Both the position numbers and the translations under genes were made by a program. DNA of 41,206 nt from Candidatus Gastranaerophilales bacterium. GTDB lineage: Bacteria > Cyanobacteriota > Vampirovibrionia > Gastranaerophilales > Gastranaerophilaceae. The notes below the pieces were generated by a model. That model was given only the letters and a program-made list of their open reading frames with translations. It was not told where the DNA came from and made no database searches. Positions 1-7,460 of this stretch are shown here, in pieces (the first letter of the stretch is position 1; every line of letters starts with the position of its first letter). The stretch is from contig CALUWD010000014.1 in NCBI GenBank assembly GCA_944324385.1, positions 1-41,206 on the forward strand, read 5' to 3'.

Positions 1-69
1 CTGTAGCTCAGCAGGTAGAGCACTCCCCTTTTAAGGGATAGGTCATGCGTTCGAATCGCATCAGACGCA
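1..69 (+). tRNA. tRNA-Lys (anticodon TTT), 5' end cut by window edge
   Basis: The D arm (GCTC 6-9 with GAGC 18-21), anticodon arm (loop 28-34, anticodon TTT at 30-32), T arm and 3' acceptor strand ending with discriminator A at 69 are all visible. Only the last three bases of the 5' acceptor strand (CTG) are inside the window. The 3' strand CAGACGC predicts the missing bases as GCGT. No CCA is encoded. The outermost anticodon-stem pair is a C-T mismatch (23/39). Confidence 0.93.
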
Positions 70-86
70 AATTTTTTTATACATAT

Positions 87-226
87 ATCAAGCGAGCTTA
101 GCGCGACTGCGCTTAGCGAGCGAAGATATATGCCATGGTGTGTGAGCCCGAGAGGGTTTTGCGAAGGCAAAAGCCTAAAGGGCGAAACCGTACCCATCAA
201 GCGAGCTTAGCGCGACTGCGCTTAGC
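87..226 (+). repeat. Structured repeat element A, copy 1, next to tRNA-Lys
   Basis: A 31-bp sequence at 87-117 recurs exactly at 196-226 (period 109). Each copy holds an imperfect hairpin: in the first, 96-104 pairs with 109-117 around a GACT loop with one T-T mismatch. Between the copies lie the box GGTGTGTGA (137-145), a hairpin TTTTGC/GCAAAA (157-162 with 167-172) and the box AACCGTACC (186-194). The same boxes in the same order and spacing recur at 23057-23159 beside tRNA-Pro, so this is a dispersed family. It is locally G+C-rich compared with its surroundings. No open frame was found. Whether it works as RNA, as a DNA site or is a mobile repeat is unknown. Confidence 0.8.
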
Positions 227-275
227 TGAATTAATTAAGAATTTTCAATTGTTATTCTTGTGCGTTTGTTAAGCG

Positions 276-1477
276 TTATTTGTCTTCTGATGATACAGCC
301 TCCAGCATGGCTGAATGCATTGCTGTTGGCGAAATATTGTTTAGTGCCATTATTTTTCCTGAATCTGCATATTTTTTGCTAATAGCTAAATAGCCACTAT
401 TGTTTCTGATTCTTAACGCTTTCCCTATTATCTCACTGGCGTCTTTCCCTAGGCAGTCTGCAAAGATATTTATTGTGTCTTTATCAGCATTATGTATTGG
501 GGTTTCGCCTTTGTTGTTTTGTGAAATTAGTATTGCTGATAGAATTTTAGGTGCCTTGTCGCCTAAAACTTCCACATATAGTTGTGCTGTTTCAGAATTT
601 GTATTATGCAATACTGTGTTTTTATCTTTATCTTTAATAGGAACAATTTTACTGATTACTTCAGCTGCACAGTTACCTAAGGCTTTTATGTATGCATTTA
701 TTTCTTGTGTATCCAAATAAAAAAGCGCAGTGCGTTTTGATTTATTCTTTATTGGCAAAATTTCTTTAAGTATTTCTTGGGAATCTTTTCCTAAGATATC
801 ACAAATTGTATCTATTTTTGCTTTATCTGCATTAAAAAAAGGAGTATGCCCGCCCTTGTTTTGAATTGGCAATAGTTCTATTAGCAGTTTTTTTGTGTCT
901 TCGTCGCCCAGTATTTCTCTTACAGCTTTAATGGTTTTTGAGTCAGCATTGGTTAAAAACGTTGTATTGCATTCATTTTTAATTCTCAATGATTCGTTTA
1001 ATGTTTTTTTTGCATCTTCCCCAAGGCCTTGCGCAAAGGCTTTTAGTTCATCTGCTTTAATAAATGTAAGTGGTGTGTCACCATAGATATTTCTTGTAAT
1101 AAGTGCTCTTTTGTACACTTCAGGAGTGTCATCCCCCAGTATTTCTTGAATTGCATTTAGTTTTTCGCTTGTTATGTTGTGAAATACTGTGTTTTTTTCA
1201 TTATTTTGTATAAGTATCGCTGATTTTAAAATTTCTGGAAATATGCTCCATTCTTTTTTTAAATCCCCAGGGTCTATTTTAGTAAAATAATCAGGCTGTT
1301 TGTAGTTTTTTGGCTTAGTAGGTAATATTTTACATTGTTTGTTTTAAACTCATCATTTCCAAAGGATAACTCTTGCTTGTTTTGGAATTGCGCTTGAGTT
1401 TGTTTTTTGCAAATTGAATTGTTAGACGTTCTATTTTTAGGTGTCAAATAGATAGTGTTTATGTTAAAAATTTTCAT
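276..1477 (-). pseudogene. Ankyrin-like repeat protein, interrupted by a frameshift at a homopolymer
   Basis: Two overlapping minus-strand frames make one plausible protein of about 400 residues. The N-terminal frame starts with ATG at 1477 (MKIFNINTIYLTPKN) and runs to a stop at 1274. The other frame is open from 1343 down to 276. They join neatly by one extra A in the A6 run (T6 on the plus strand at 1306-1311). The C-terminal part holds about seven units of roughly 37 residues, each like IxNKxxxTPLHNADxxxI followed by LGxDAxEIL, which resembles ankyrin-type helical repeats. The leader contains a SFG motif (QELSFGND) typical of lineage-specific proteins here. The downstream frame has only a GTG (1118) as an internal start and no good ribosome site, so it is unlikely to be a separate gene. 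It may be a real pseudogene, a slippage-rescued gene or a sequencing error. The function is unknown. Confidence 0.7.
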
Positions 1478-1551
1478 TTTTCCTCGCTTTATTTTATAAC
1501 GATTCTAAAATTATTTTTTTGCTTTTACTTGGAAATGTAGCATTTATAAAA

Positions 1552-1579
1552 ATGACAAAAATGTTATTTGTGTTATACT
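1552..1579 (+). promoter_or_regulatory. Sigma-70-type promoter of the polysaccharide operon
   Basis: ATGACA at 1552-1557 and TATACT at 1574-1579 are separated by 16 bases, about 50 bases ahead of the first gene of the cluster. It matches the consensus well at both boxes. The region upstream is an AT-rich divergent spacer shared with the minus-strand repeat-protein gene. Confidence 0.6.
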
Positions 1580-1630
1580 TTTTATGATAGATGCTTTTGC
1601 TAAACTTGCTGGAAGTTCATGGGGTATTGA

Positions 1631-2032
1631 ATGAATTACAAATTAATGAATTTAAAGGTATTTGGTGATGAAAGGGGTAAATTAGTATCTCTTGAGGGTA
1701 ACCTGAGTGTCCCCTTTGATATAAAGAGGGTTTATTATATTTTTGATACCGTACCAGATCAAGAGCGCGGCAAGCATGCCCATAAAGAATTAGAACAAAT
1801 AATTGTTGCAATGGATGGGGCATGTCAGTTTGTTTTGGATGATGGTAAAAGTAGGGAAGAAGTTTGGTTAAATCGTCCTGATGTTGCCTTGTACATTGGC
1901 AAAAACATGTGGCGCGAGATGAGGCATTTTTCATATGGGTGTAAATTAATGGTTCTGGCAAGTAAACACTATGATGAAAAAGAATATATAAGAGATTACA
2001 ACAAGTTTTTAGAAAGTTTACAAAATAAATAA
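1631..2032 (+). CDS. dTDP-4-dehydro-6-deoxyglucose 3,4-ketoisomerase (FdtA/QdtA, WxcM-like cupin)
   Basis: A 133-residue cupin of the FdtA/QdtA/TylM-type sugar ketoisomerase family, which moves the keto group of dTDP-4-keto-6-deoxyglucose from C4 to C3 so that an aminotransferase can add nitrogen. The family hallmark RGKHAHK is at residues 46-52 with its paired histidines, inside a typical single-domain cupin length. GGGG lies about seven bases before the ATG. The stop overlaps the next ATG by one base (TAATG), so translation is coupled to the acyltransferase. The aminotransferase of the same pathway is at 4812-5918. FdtA (galacto) and QdtA (gluco) types cannot be told apart by eye. rmlA and rmlB, which make the substrate, are not in this window. 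Confidence 0.88.
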   Translation: MNYKLMNLKVFGDERGKLVSLEGNLSVPFDIKRVYYIFDTVPDQERGKHAHKELEQIIVAMDGACQFVLDDGKSREEVWLNRPDVALYIGKNMWREMRHFSYGCKLMVLASKHYDEKEYIRDYNKFLESLQNK

Positions 2033-2463
2033 TGATACATTATTTATCTGATGTTAAGAGCAAATATATAGGCGAAGGAACAAATATTTGGCAGTATTGC
2101 GTGGTTTTGCCAAACGCGGTAATTGGGAAAAATTGTAATATTTGTTCACATTGTTTTATTGAAAATGATGTAAAAATAGGTAACGACGTCACAATTAAAA
2201 ACGGCGTGTATTTGTACGATGGTATAACAATTGAGGATGGTGTATTTATTGGACCTAATGCTACTTTTTGTAACGATAGATACCCAAAATCAAAAAATAA
2301 AAATTTTGAACTTGAACGGATTTTAGTGAAAAAAGGCGCAAGTATTGGTGCAAATGCTACAATACTTCCAGGGGTGACAATCGGTGAAAATGCCCTTGTT
2401 GCTGCAGGAGCTATTGTAACAAAAGACGTTGCCGATAATTGTGTATACAAGGGTGGCAAATGA
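2032..2463 (+). CDS. Hexapeptide-repeat acyltransferase, probable dTDP-3-amino-sugar N-acetyltransferase (FdtC/QdtC-like)
   Basis: A left-handed beta-helix acyltransferase of 143 residues. Repeats such as AVIGKN, VKIGND, VFIGPN, ASIGAN and VTIGEN run through almost the whole protein. The NDRYP segment matches the part of FdtC/QdtC/WbpD relatives near the catalytic histidine region, although I do not see an unambiguous catalytic His. Position between the ketoisomerase and the aminotransferase supports N-acetylation of a 3-amino-3,6-dideoxyhexose. The C terminus is short, ending in VYKGGK, where most relatives continue with a GxPAK motif and a further helix. The tail may be lost or replaced. 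It overlaps the preceding gene by one base and is separated from ugd by 22 bases. Confidence 0.8.
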   Translation: MIHYLSDVKSKYIGEGTNIWQYCVVLPNAVIGKNCNICSHCFIENDVKIGNDVTIKNGVYLYDGITIEDGVFIGPNATFCNDRYPKSKNKNFELERILVKKGASIGANATILPGVTIGENALVAAGAIVTKDVADNCVYKGGK

Positions 2464-2485
2464 TGTTTTATAAGGATACTATAAA

Positions 2486-3784
2486 ATGAAAATAACCGTT
2501 ATAGGAACAGGATATGTTGGTCTAGTAGCTGGTGTGTGCCTTGCTGATATGGGCAATGAAGTTATTTGTGTCGATAACGACACTAATAAAATTAACCAGT
2601 TAAAAAATGGTGTGATACCAATATATGAACCCGGGCTTGAGGAGCTTGTAAAAGCAAATTCAAAAGAAGGCCGTTTATCTTTTTCTTCTGATTTAGATAA
2701 TGCTGTTAAAATTTCGCAGGTATGCTTTATTGCCGTTGGTACTCCTCAAGGGGAAGATGGTTCTGCTGATTTAAAATATGTTTTTGATGTTGCAAAGTCA
2801 ATTGCAAAGGCAATGAATGAATACAAAGTAATAGTAAATAAATCAACTGTTCCTGTGGGTACGGCTCAAAAGGTAGAGCAAATAGTTAAAGAAAATACAA
2901 ATCATCCTTTTGACGTTGTTTCAAATCCTGAGTTTTTAAAACAGGGTAATGCAGTTGATGATTTTTTACACCCGGATAGAGTAATAATTGGTTCAAATTC
3001 AGACAAAGCAACACAAATTATGCAGGATATTTACGCACCGTTTTTTAGAACTGGAAATAGAGTAATTGTTATGGATGTAAAATCATCCGAGATGACAAAA
3101 TATGCCTCTAACTCCTTTCTTGCAACAAAAATTTCTTTTATGAATGAAATTGCAAATCTTTGCGAAAAAGTTGGTGCTGATGCTCAAATGGTGCGCATTG
3201 GTATGTCAACTGATTCTAGAATTGGGAATAAATTTTTGTTCCCCGGGCTTGGTTATGGCGGCAGTTGTTTCCCAAAAGATGTAAAAGCACTGGTTAAGAC
3301 AGGTATGGAAAATAATTGCGAGATGAAAATTGTAGCGGCTGCAGATGAAGTCAACAAAAAACAAAGAGAGATTTTTGTAAATAAAATTATCAACAGATTT
3401 AAGGGTAATTTGCAGGGTAAAACAATTGGTATATGGGGGCTTGCATTTAAACCTAAAACAAATGATATGCGCGAAGCTCCGGCTATTACAATCATAAATA
3501 AACTACTGGAGTGCGGTGCTAAAATTCAAGCTTTTGACCCAAAGGCAATTGATAGTGCAAAATTTCATTTTGGGGATAAAATTACATATTGCGATACTGC
3601 ATACAAAGCTCTTGAAAAAGCTGATTGCATGGTACTTTTAACAGAGTGGAACGAATTTCGTCGTCCTGATTTTGAAAGAATTAAAGAACTTTTAAAATTA
3701 CCAATAATTTTTGATGGTAGAAACCAGTATGATGAAAACAGGCTTAAACAAAAGGGTTTTGAGTATTATCAGATAGGAAAGTAA
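2486..3784 (+). CDS. ugd: UDP-glucose 6-dehydrogenase
   Basis: Makes UDP-glucuronate from UDP-glucose with two NAD+. The 432-residue length is normal. The N-terminal Rossmann motif GTGYVGLVAG is near residue 7, followed by the acidic CVDND end of strand 2. The central part has NPEFLKQGNA and the catalytic-cysteine motif GYGGSCFPKD (Cys261). The C-terminal UDP-binding domain has GIWGLAFKPKTNDMREAP. It sits in the polysaccharide operon between the acyltransferase and a glycosyltransferase, so its product is likely a precursor for the same glycan. All key residues are present. Confidence 0.96.
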   Translation: MKITVIGTGYVGLVAGVCLADMGNEVICVDNDTNKINQLKNGVIPIYEPGLEELVKANSKEGRLSFSSDLDNAVKISQVCFIAVGTPQGEDGSADLKYVFDVAKSIAKAMNEYKVIVNKSTVPVGTAQKVEQIVKENTNHPFDVVSNPEFLKQGNAVDDFLHPDRVIIGSNSDKATQIMQDIYAPFFRTGNRVIVMDVKSSEMTKYASNSFLATKISFMNEIANLCEKVGADAQMVRIGMSTDSRIGNKFLFPGLGYGGSCFPKDVKALVKTGMENNCEMKIVAAADEVNKKQREIFVNKIINRFKGNLQGKTIGIWGLAFKPKTNDMREAPAITIINKLLECGAKIQAFDPKAIDSAKFHFGDKITYCDTAYKALEKADCMVLLTEWNEFRRPDFERIKELLKLPIIFDGRNQYDENRLKQKGFEYYQIGK

Positions 3785-3785
3785 C

Positions 3786-4802
3786 ATGACTTGTGATTTA
3801 ACTATAATTATGCCCAGTTATAATATGGGTGAATATATATCTGAAGCGCTTGATTCTATTTTTATGCAAAAAACAAGCTATAGTTATCAAATTATTGTTG
3901 CCGATGATTGTTCAGATGATAATACTATTGAAATTGTTAAAAGTTATCAATCAAAATATCCTAATAAAATTACGCTTTTAACATCTGAAACAAATCAAAA
4001 ACTTTACAAAAACGTATTAAGGGCTTATGCGATTACAAAAACCCCTTATTTTTGCGTACTTGATCCTGATGATTATTATTGCAGTGAAGATTTCTTGCAA
4101 AAAGCTCTGGATTTTCTAAACCAGAATGAAGATTATACAATTTATATGTCCAATGTTTATAAAAAAATGCCCGACGGTAGTTTAGAAAAATATTTTGATT
4201 TTGAGCAAGAGTATATAAATGTTGATTTTCAAGATTATATTAATGGGCGCGCTATTCTTTCTCAAACATCTGGATGTGTGTATAGAAATGTTATTTTTAA
4301 AGACGGTGTGCCAGAAAAGTTGCTAAATCCCCCTGAAAAAAGTTGGGAGGTATCTTTTAGAGGGGATGCGTTTAGAAATGCGTTACATGTTTTTTATGGC
4401 AAAGCTCATATTTCAAAAGATTGCAATACGGTGTATAGAATTACAGATAAAGGAATTTGGCAGGGAATGTGTCAATTAAAGCGAGATGTTTTCAACGCTA
4501 TAATTTATCGAGATATGTATGTTTATTTTGATGAAAAATATGCCGCATTTTTAAATTTGTCATATAACTTTTTTATGAAGTGTCTTGTTGAATTTTTTGA
4601 TGAAATAGAAAACATTGACAATGAAGCAGAGCAGGTTAAAATTTTAAAAGACATATCAAAATTAAAAAAATATTTTAGCTTAAGAATGGATTTGATTAAT
4701 ACTGAGCAAAAGAAAATGCAAGAATTAAAATGTGCAAAAAATAATGCTATTAAAAATTTCTTGGGGAAGTTTCTAAGCTGTTTTAGGTTTAGAATTAAAT
4801 AA
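3786..4802 (+). CDS. Family 2 glycosyltransferase (GT-A fold)
   Basis: 338 residues. It begins with the GT2 core strand TIIMPSYNMGEYISEAL, has the nucleotide-binding acidic pair in VADDCSDDNT (residues 39-47) and a DxD-type metal site LDPDDYY (Asp93, Asp95, Asp96). A Trp/Asp-rich region near residues 190-200 (SWEVSFRGDAFRN) may bind the acceptor. The lysine-rich C-terminal tail (last ~50 residues) may contact the membrane. The start is one base after the ugd stop, with AGGAAAG upstream. Donor and acceptor cannot be read from sequence. Confidence 0.88.
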   Translation: MTCDLTIIMPSYNMGEYISEALDSIFMQKTSYSYQIIVADDCSDDNTIEIVKSYQSKYPNKITLLTSETNQKLYKNVLRAYAITKTPYFCVLDPDDYYCSEDFLQKALDFLNQNEDYTIYMSNVYKKMPDGSLEKYFDFEQEYINVDFQDYINGRAILSQTSGCVYRNVIFKDGVPEKLLNPPEKSWEVSFRGDAFRNALHVFYGKAHISKDCNTVYRITDKGIWQGMCQLKRDVFNAIIYRDMYVYFDEKYAAFLNLSYNFFMKCLVEFFDEIENIDNEAEQVKILKDISKLKKYFSLRMDLINTEQKKMQELKCAKNNAIKNFLGKFLSCFRFRIK

Positions 4803-4811
4803 GGATATTGT

Positions 4812-5918
4812 ATGATAAATTTTCTAGATCTTAAAAAAATAAACAATCGTTTTCGCGATGAAATAGACTCGCGAATTTCAAAAATCCTTGATAAAGGCTG
4901 GTATTTGCAAGGAGAAGAAAACGAAATATTTTCTAAAAACTTTGCAGACTTTTGCGGTACAAAATACGCCCTTGGCGTTGCAAACGGCTTAGATGCTCTT
5001 AATTTAATAATAAAGGCAAGCGGTTTTGGCGTTGGCGATGAAATAATAGTTCCAGCTAATACGTATATTGCAACAATTCTTGCTATATCTGAAAATGGCT
5101 GCACACCTGTTCTTGTTGAGCCTGATATAAATACATATAATATTAATCCTGATTTAATTGAAGAAAAAATTACCAAAAAAACAAAAGCCATTATGGTTGT
5201 ACACCTGTATGGTCAAGCTGTTCAAATGCAAAAAATATGGGATTTAGCTAAAAAGTATAATCTAAAAGTTTTTGAAGATTCAGCTCAAGCCCATGGTGCA
5301 ATTTATCAAAACAAAAGAGTGGGAAATCTCTCTGATGCTAGCGCATTTTCATTCTACCCCGGAAAAAACTTAGGCTGCATGGGTGATGGCGGTGCAATAA
5401 CAACAAATGACGAGGAGCTGTATAAAAAAATTAAAGCTATTGCAAACTATGGGTCAGATAGAAAATATCACCATATTTACAAAGGTGTAAACTCTCGCCT
5501 TGATGAAATTCAAGCTGCAATTTTAGATGTTAAATTAAAATATTTAGATGAAGATAACCAAAAACGCGCAGAAATAGCAAAATATTATATTGAAAACATT
5601 AAAAACGAAAAAATTATTCTGCCGTTAAGTCATTCTGAACTTGTTTCAGAATCTCTAAAATATGCCCATGTATGGCATGTTTTTACAGTGAGAACAAAGA
5701 ACAGGGATGAATTTCAAGAGTATTTAAAAAACAATGGCATTCAAACAATTATTCACTACCCAACACCACCGCATAAACAAGGCGCATATAGCGAGTGGAA
5801 CAATTTGAGTTATCCAATAACAGAGGAAATCCACAATACTATAATTAGTCTACCTATTTCACCTGTTATGGAGCAAGAAGAAATAAGTAAAGTGGTTGAG
5901 GTTGTAAATGCCTACTAA
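4812..5918 (+). CDS. DegT/DnrJ/EryC1/StrS sugar aminotransferase, probable dTDP-3-keto-6-deoxyhexose transaminase (FdtB/QdtB type)
   Basis: A PLP enzyme of 368 residues. Family motifs are GVANGLDAL (substrate and PLP phosphate region), [21 protein letters not shown] and [10 protein letters not shown] with the Schiff-base Lys185, followed by GDGGAITT and [12 protein letters not shown]. With the ketoisomerase at 1631 and the acyltransferase at 2032 it completes the route from dTDP-4-keto-6-deoxyglucose to an N-acylated 3-amino-3,6-dideoxyhexose. The nitrogen donor is expected to be glutamate. An in-frame insert [10 protein letters not shown] near residues 273-282 is encoded by a short palindrome and looks foreign to the family. 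The next glycosyltransferase overlaps its end by 11 bases. Confidence 0.9.
   Translation: MINFLDLKKINNRFRDEIDSRISKILDKGWYLQGEENEIFSKNFADFCGTKYALGVANGLDALNLIIKASGFGVGDEIIVPANTYIATILAISENGCTPVLVEPDINTYNINPDLIEEKITKKTKAIMVVHLYGQAVQMQKIWDLAKKYNLKVFEDSAQAHGAIYQNKRVGNLSDASAFSFYPGKNLGCMGDGGAITTNDEELYKKIKAIANYGSDRKYHHIYKGVNSRLDEIQAAILDVKLKYLDEDNQKRAEIAKYYIENIKNEKIILPLSHSELVSESLKYAHVWHVFTVRTKNRDEFQEYLKNNGIQTIIHYPTPPHKQGAYSEWNNLSYPITEEIHNTIISLPISPVMEQEEISKVVEVVNAY
5629..5654 (+). repeat. Short palindromic element inserted in frame in the aminotransferase gene
   Basis: ATTCTGAA (5632-5639) and TTCAGAAT (5645-5652) form an 8-bp inverted repeat with a 5-base loop. In the gene frame it encodes SHSELVSES. 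From memory this matches a short palindrome that is interspersed in many bacterial genomes and often turns up inside hypothetical proteins. I could not confirm that by search. No second copy was noticed in this window. Confidence 0.6.
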
Positions 5919-6870
5919 TAACCCACTTGTTTCGGTTTTAATACCTGCGTATAACCATCAAAATTATGTACAAGACGCAATATATTCAATTATTAATCAA
6001 ACATACAAAAATATAGAGTTGATTATAATTGATGACGGCTCAAAAGATTTAACATATGAAAAAATACTTGAATTAAAAGATGAATGCGAAAAAAGGTTTG
6101 CATCTTGCTCTTTTGAAACTCAACAAAACAAAGGTACTTGCGAAACTCTTAATAGATTAATTGCAAAAGCTAGTGGTGACTATGTTTATATGATAGCCTC
6201 TGATGATTTAGCAAAACCAAATTGTATTGAATTGCAGGTTAATTTTTTAATTAAACACCCTAAATATTCGCTTGTCGTTGGTGATAATGAAATAATTGAT
6301 TCAAATGGAAAAAAATGCTATTGGGATGTAGATAGAAACAATGTGTATAGTAAAAATGAAGCAAAATATTTAACCTTTGTAGATTATTTGAAAAATGGCT
6401 GTAGTTTTTTTAATGAAAAAAACTTTGGCACTTATCAATCTTTGCAAATTGGTAATTATATACCTAACGGTTATTTAATAAGAAAATCCACTTTGGATAA
6501 AGTTGAACCATTTAGTAAGGATGCTCCTCTTGAAGATTATTTTTTAATGTTGCAATTGTCAAAATATTCAAAATTTAAATATCTAAATAAGGTTTTATTT
6601 TCTTATCGTTGGCACGGCGCAAATACAATTACCAATATTGAAAAAATTGAAAAATATACAAATATGGTTAGGCAATACGAAAAAGAAATATTGTCTAAAT
6701 TGGATTTTAAAAATACTTTGCCTGATGTTGAAATTGTTGCACGGTATGGTGTTTGCTATAAAAGCGTTGGCATACCTTATTTGTTTGAAATTAAAAAGTA
6801 TTTAAAAGACGGTAGAAAAACAAAAGTTTTGAGATTGTTTAATTCTGATATTAAGGTCTATTTTTCTTAG
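5908..6870 (+). CDS. Family 2 glycosyltransferase
   Basis: 320 residues with a standard GT-A start, [20 protein letters not shown]. It has the nucleotide-binding IDDGS at 41-45 and a metal-binding pair in MIASDD (Asp99, Asp100). The motif FLMLQLS with the preceding acidic PLEDY resembles the ED site that supplies the catalytic base in GT2 enzymes. The start codon lies 11 bases inside the aminotransferase gene, so translation is coupled. It is the last sugar gene of the operon. Linkage and sugar specificity are unknown. Confidence 0.87.
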   Translation: MPTNNPLVSVLIPAYNHQNYVQDAIYSIINQTYKNIELIIIDDGSKDLTYEKILELKDECEKRFASCSFETQQNKGTCETLNRLIAKASGDYVYMIASDDLAKPNCIELQVNFLIKHPKYSLVVGDNEIIDSNGKKCYWDVDRNNVYSKNEAKYLTFVDYLKNGCSFFNEKNFGTYQSLQIGNYIPNGYLIRKSTLDKVEPFSKDAPLEDYFLMLQLSKYSKFKYLNKVLFSYRWHGANTITNIEKIEKYTNMVRQYEKEILSKLDFKNTLPDVEIVARYGVCYKSVGIPYLFEIKKYLKDGRKTKVLRLFNSDIKVYFS

Positions 6871-6880
6871 GCATGCGGCT

Positions 6881-7390
6881 ATGTATTATTCATTTTTCAC
6901 ATCAAATCTTTCAACTTTATTTATTGCTGCAAATGATGAATTTATTACAAATATTTGCTTTGTTCATCAAGTGGGTTTGTTTTTGGGTGAAAATTTGCTG
7001 AATTATAAAAACTTTGAAAACTTACCAATCATTTATGCTAAAAGGTGGCTAAGCGAGTATTTTTCAGCTAAAAGACCACAAATTTCAAAATTACCAATTC
7101 AGCTAAAAGGAACTGATTTTCAAAAAGCAGTGTGGTTGCAAGCTGCTAAAATTCCTTATGGAATAACTTTGACATACGGCGCTCTTGCAAAGTTGTTAGC
7201 TAAATCTATGGGTAAAAAAGTTATCTCAGCTCAAGCTGTGGGTACAGCATTATCTAAAAATCCCATATTAATCGTTATTCCTTGCCATCGAGTGATTGGT
7301 GCAAAAAATAATTTATCTGGTTATAGTGCAGGCCTAGATATAAAATCAAGACTATTGCAATTTGAACAGTGTGGCAAAATTTCTATGTAA
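6881..7390 (+). CDS. ogt: Methylated-DNA--[protein]-cysteine S-methyltransferase
   Basis: A suicide repair protein that takes the alkyl group from O6-alkylguanine onto a cysteine. The 169-residue length is typical of Ogt. The DNA-binding helix-turn-helix region is FQKAVWLQAAKIPYGITLTYGALA. The acceptor motif PCHRVIG has Cys135, followed by the usual NLSGYSAG substrate-pocket loop. It starts 10 bases after the glycosyltransferase and so may be co-transcribed with the sugar genes, although its job is unrelated to theirs. It lacks an AraC-type Ada domain. Confidence 0.95.
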   Translation: MYYSFFTSNLSTLFIAANDEFITNICFVHQVGLFLGENLLNYKNFENLPIIYAKRWLSEYFSAKRPQISKLPIQLKGTDFQKAVWLQAAKIPYGITLTYGALAKLLAKSMGKKVISAQAVGTALSKNPILIVIPCHRVIGAKNNLSGYSAGLDIKSRLLQFEQCGKISM

Positions 7391-7394
7391 AATT

Positions 7395-7422
7395 TTGTTA
7401 CTAAATAGCAATTATATACAAT
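7395..7422 (+). promoter_or_regulatory. Promoter of the RelA-like protein and partner
   Basis: TTGTTA (7395-7400) and TACAAT (7417-7422) are separated by 16 bases, immediately after the ogt stop and about 40 bases before the ATG at 7461. It suggests that the following pair is transcribed independently of the polysaccharide operon. It also argues against any earlier start codon for the large gene. Confidence 0.5.
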
Positions 7423-7460
7423 TTATTTACTTTATTTATACATCAAGAGAGAGCAATTGC

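Noticed and set aside
7362-7460. Earlier start for the RelA-like protein, inside ogt
   Set aside because: It would overlap the end of ogt and cross the promoter at 7395-7422. The ATG at 7461 has a ribosome site.
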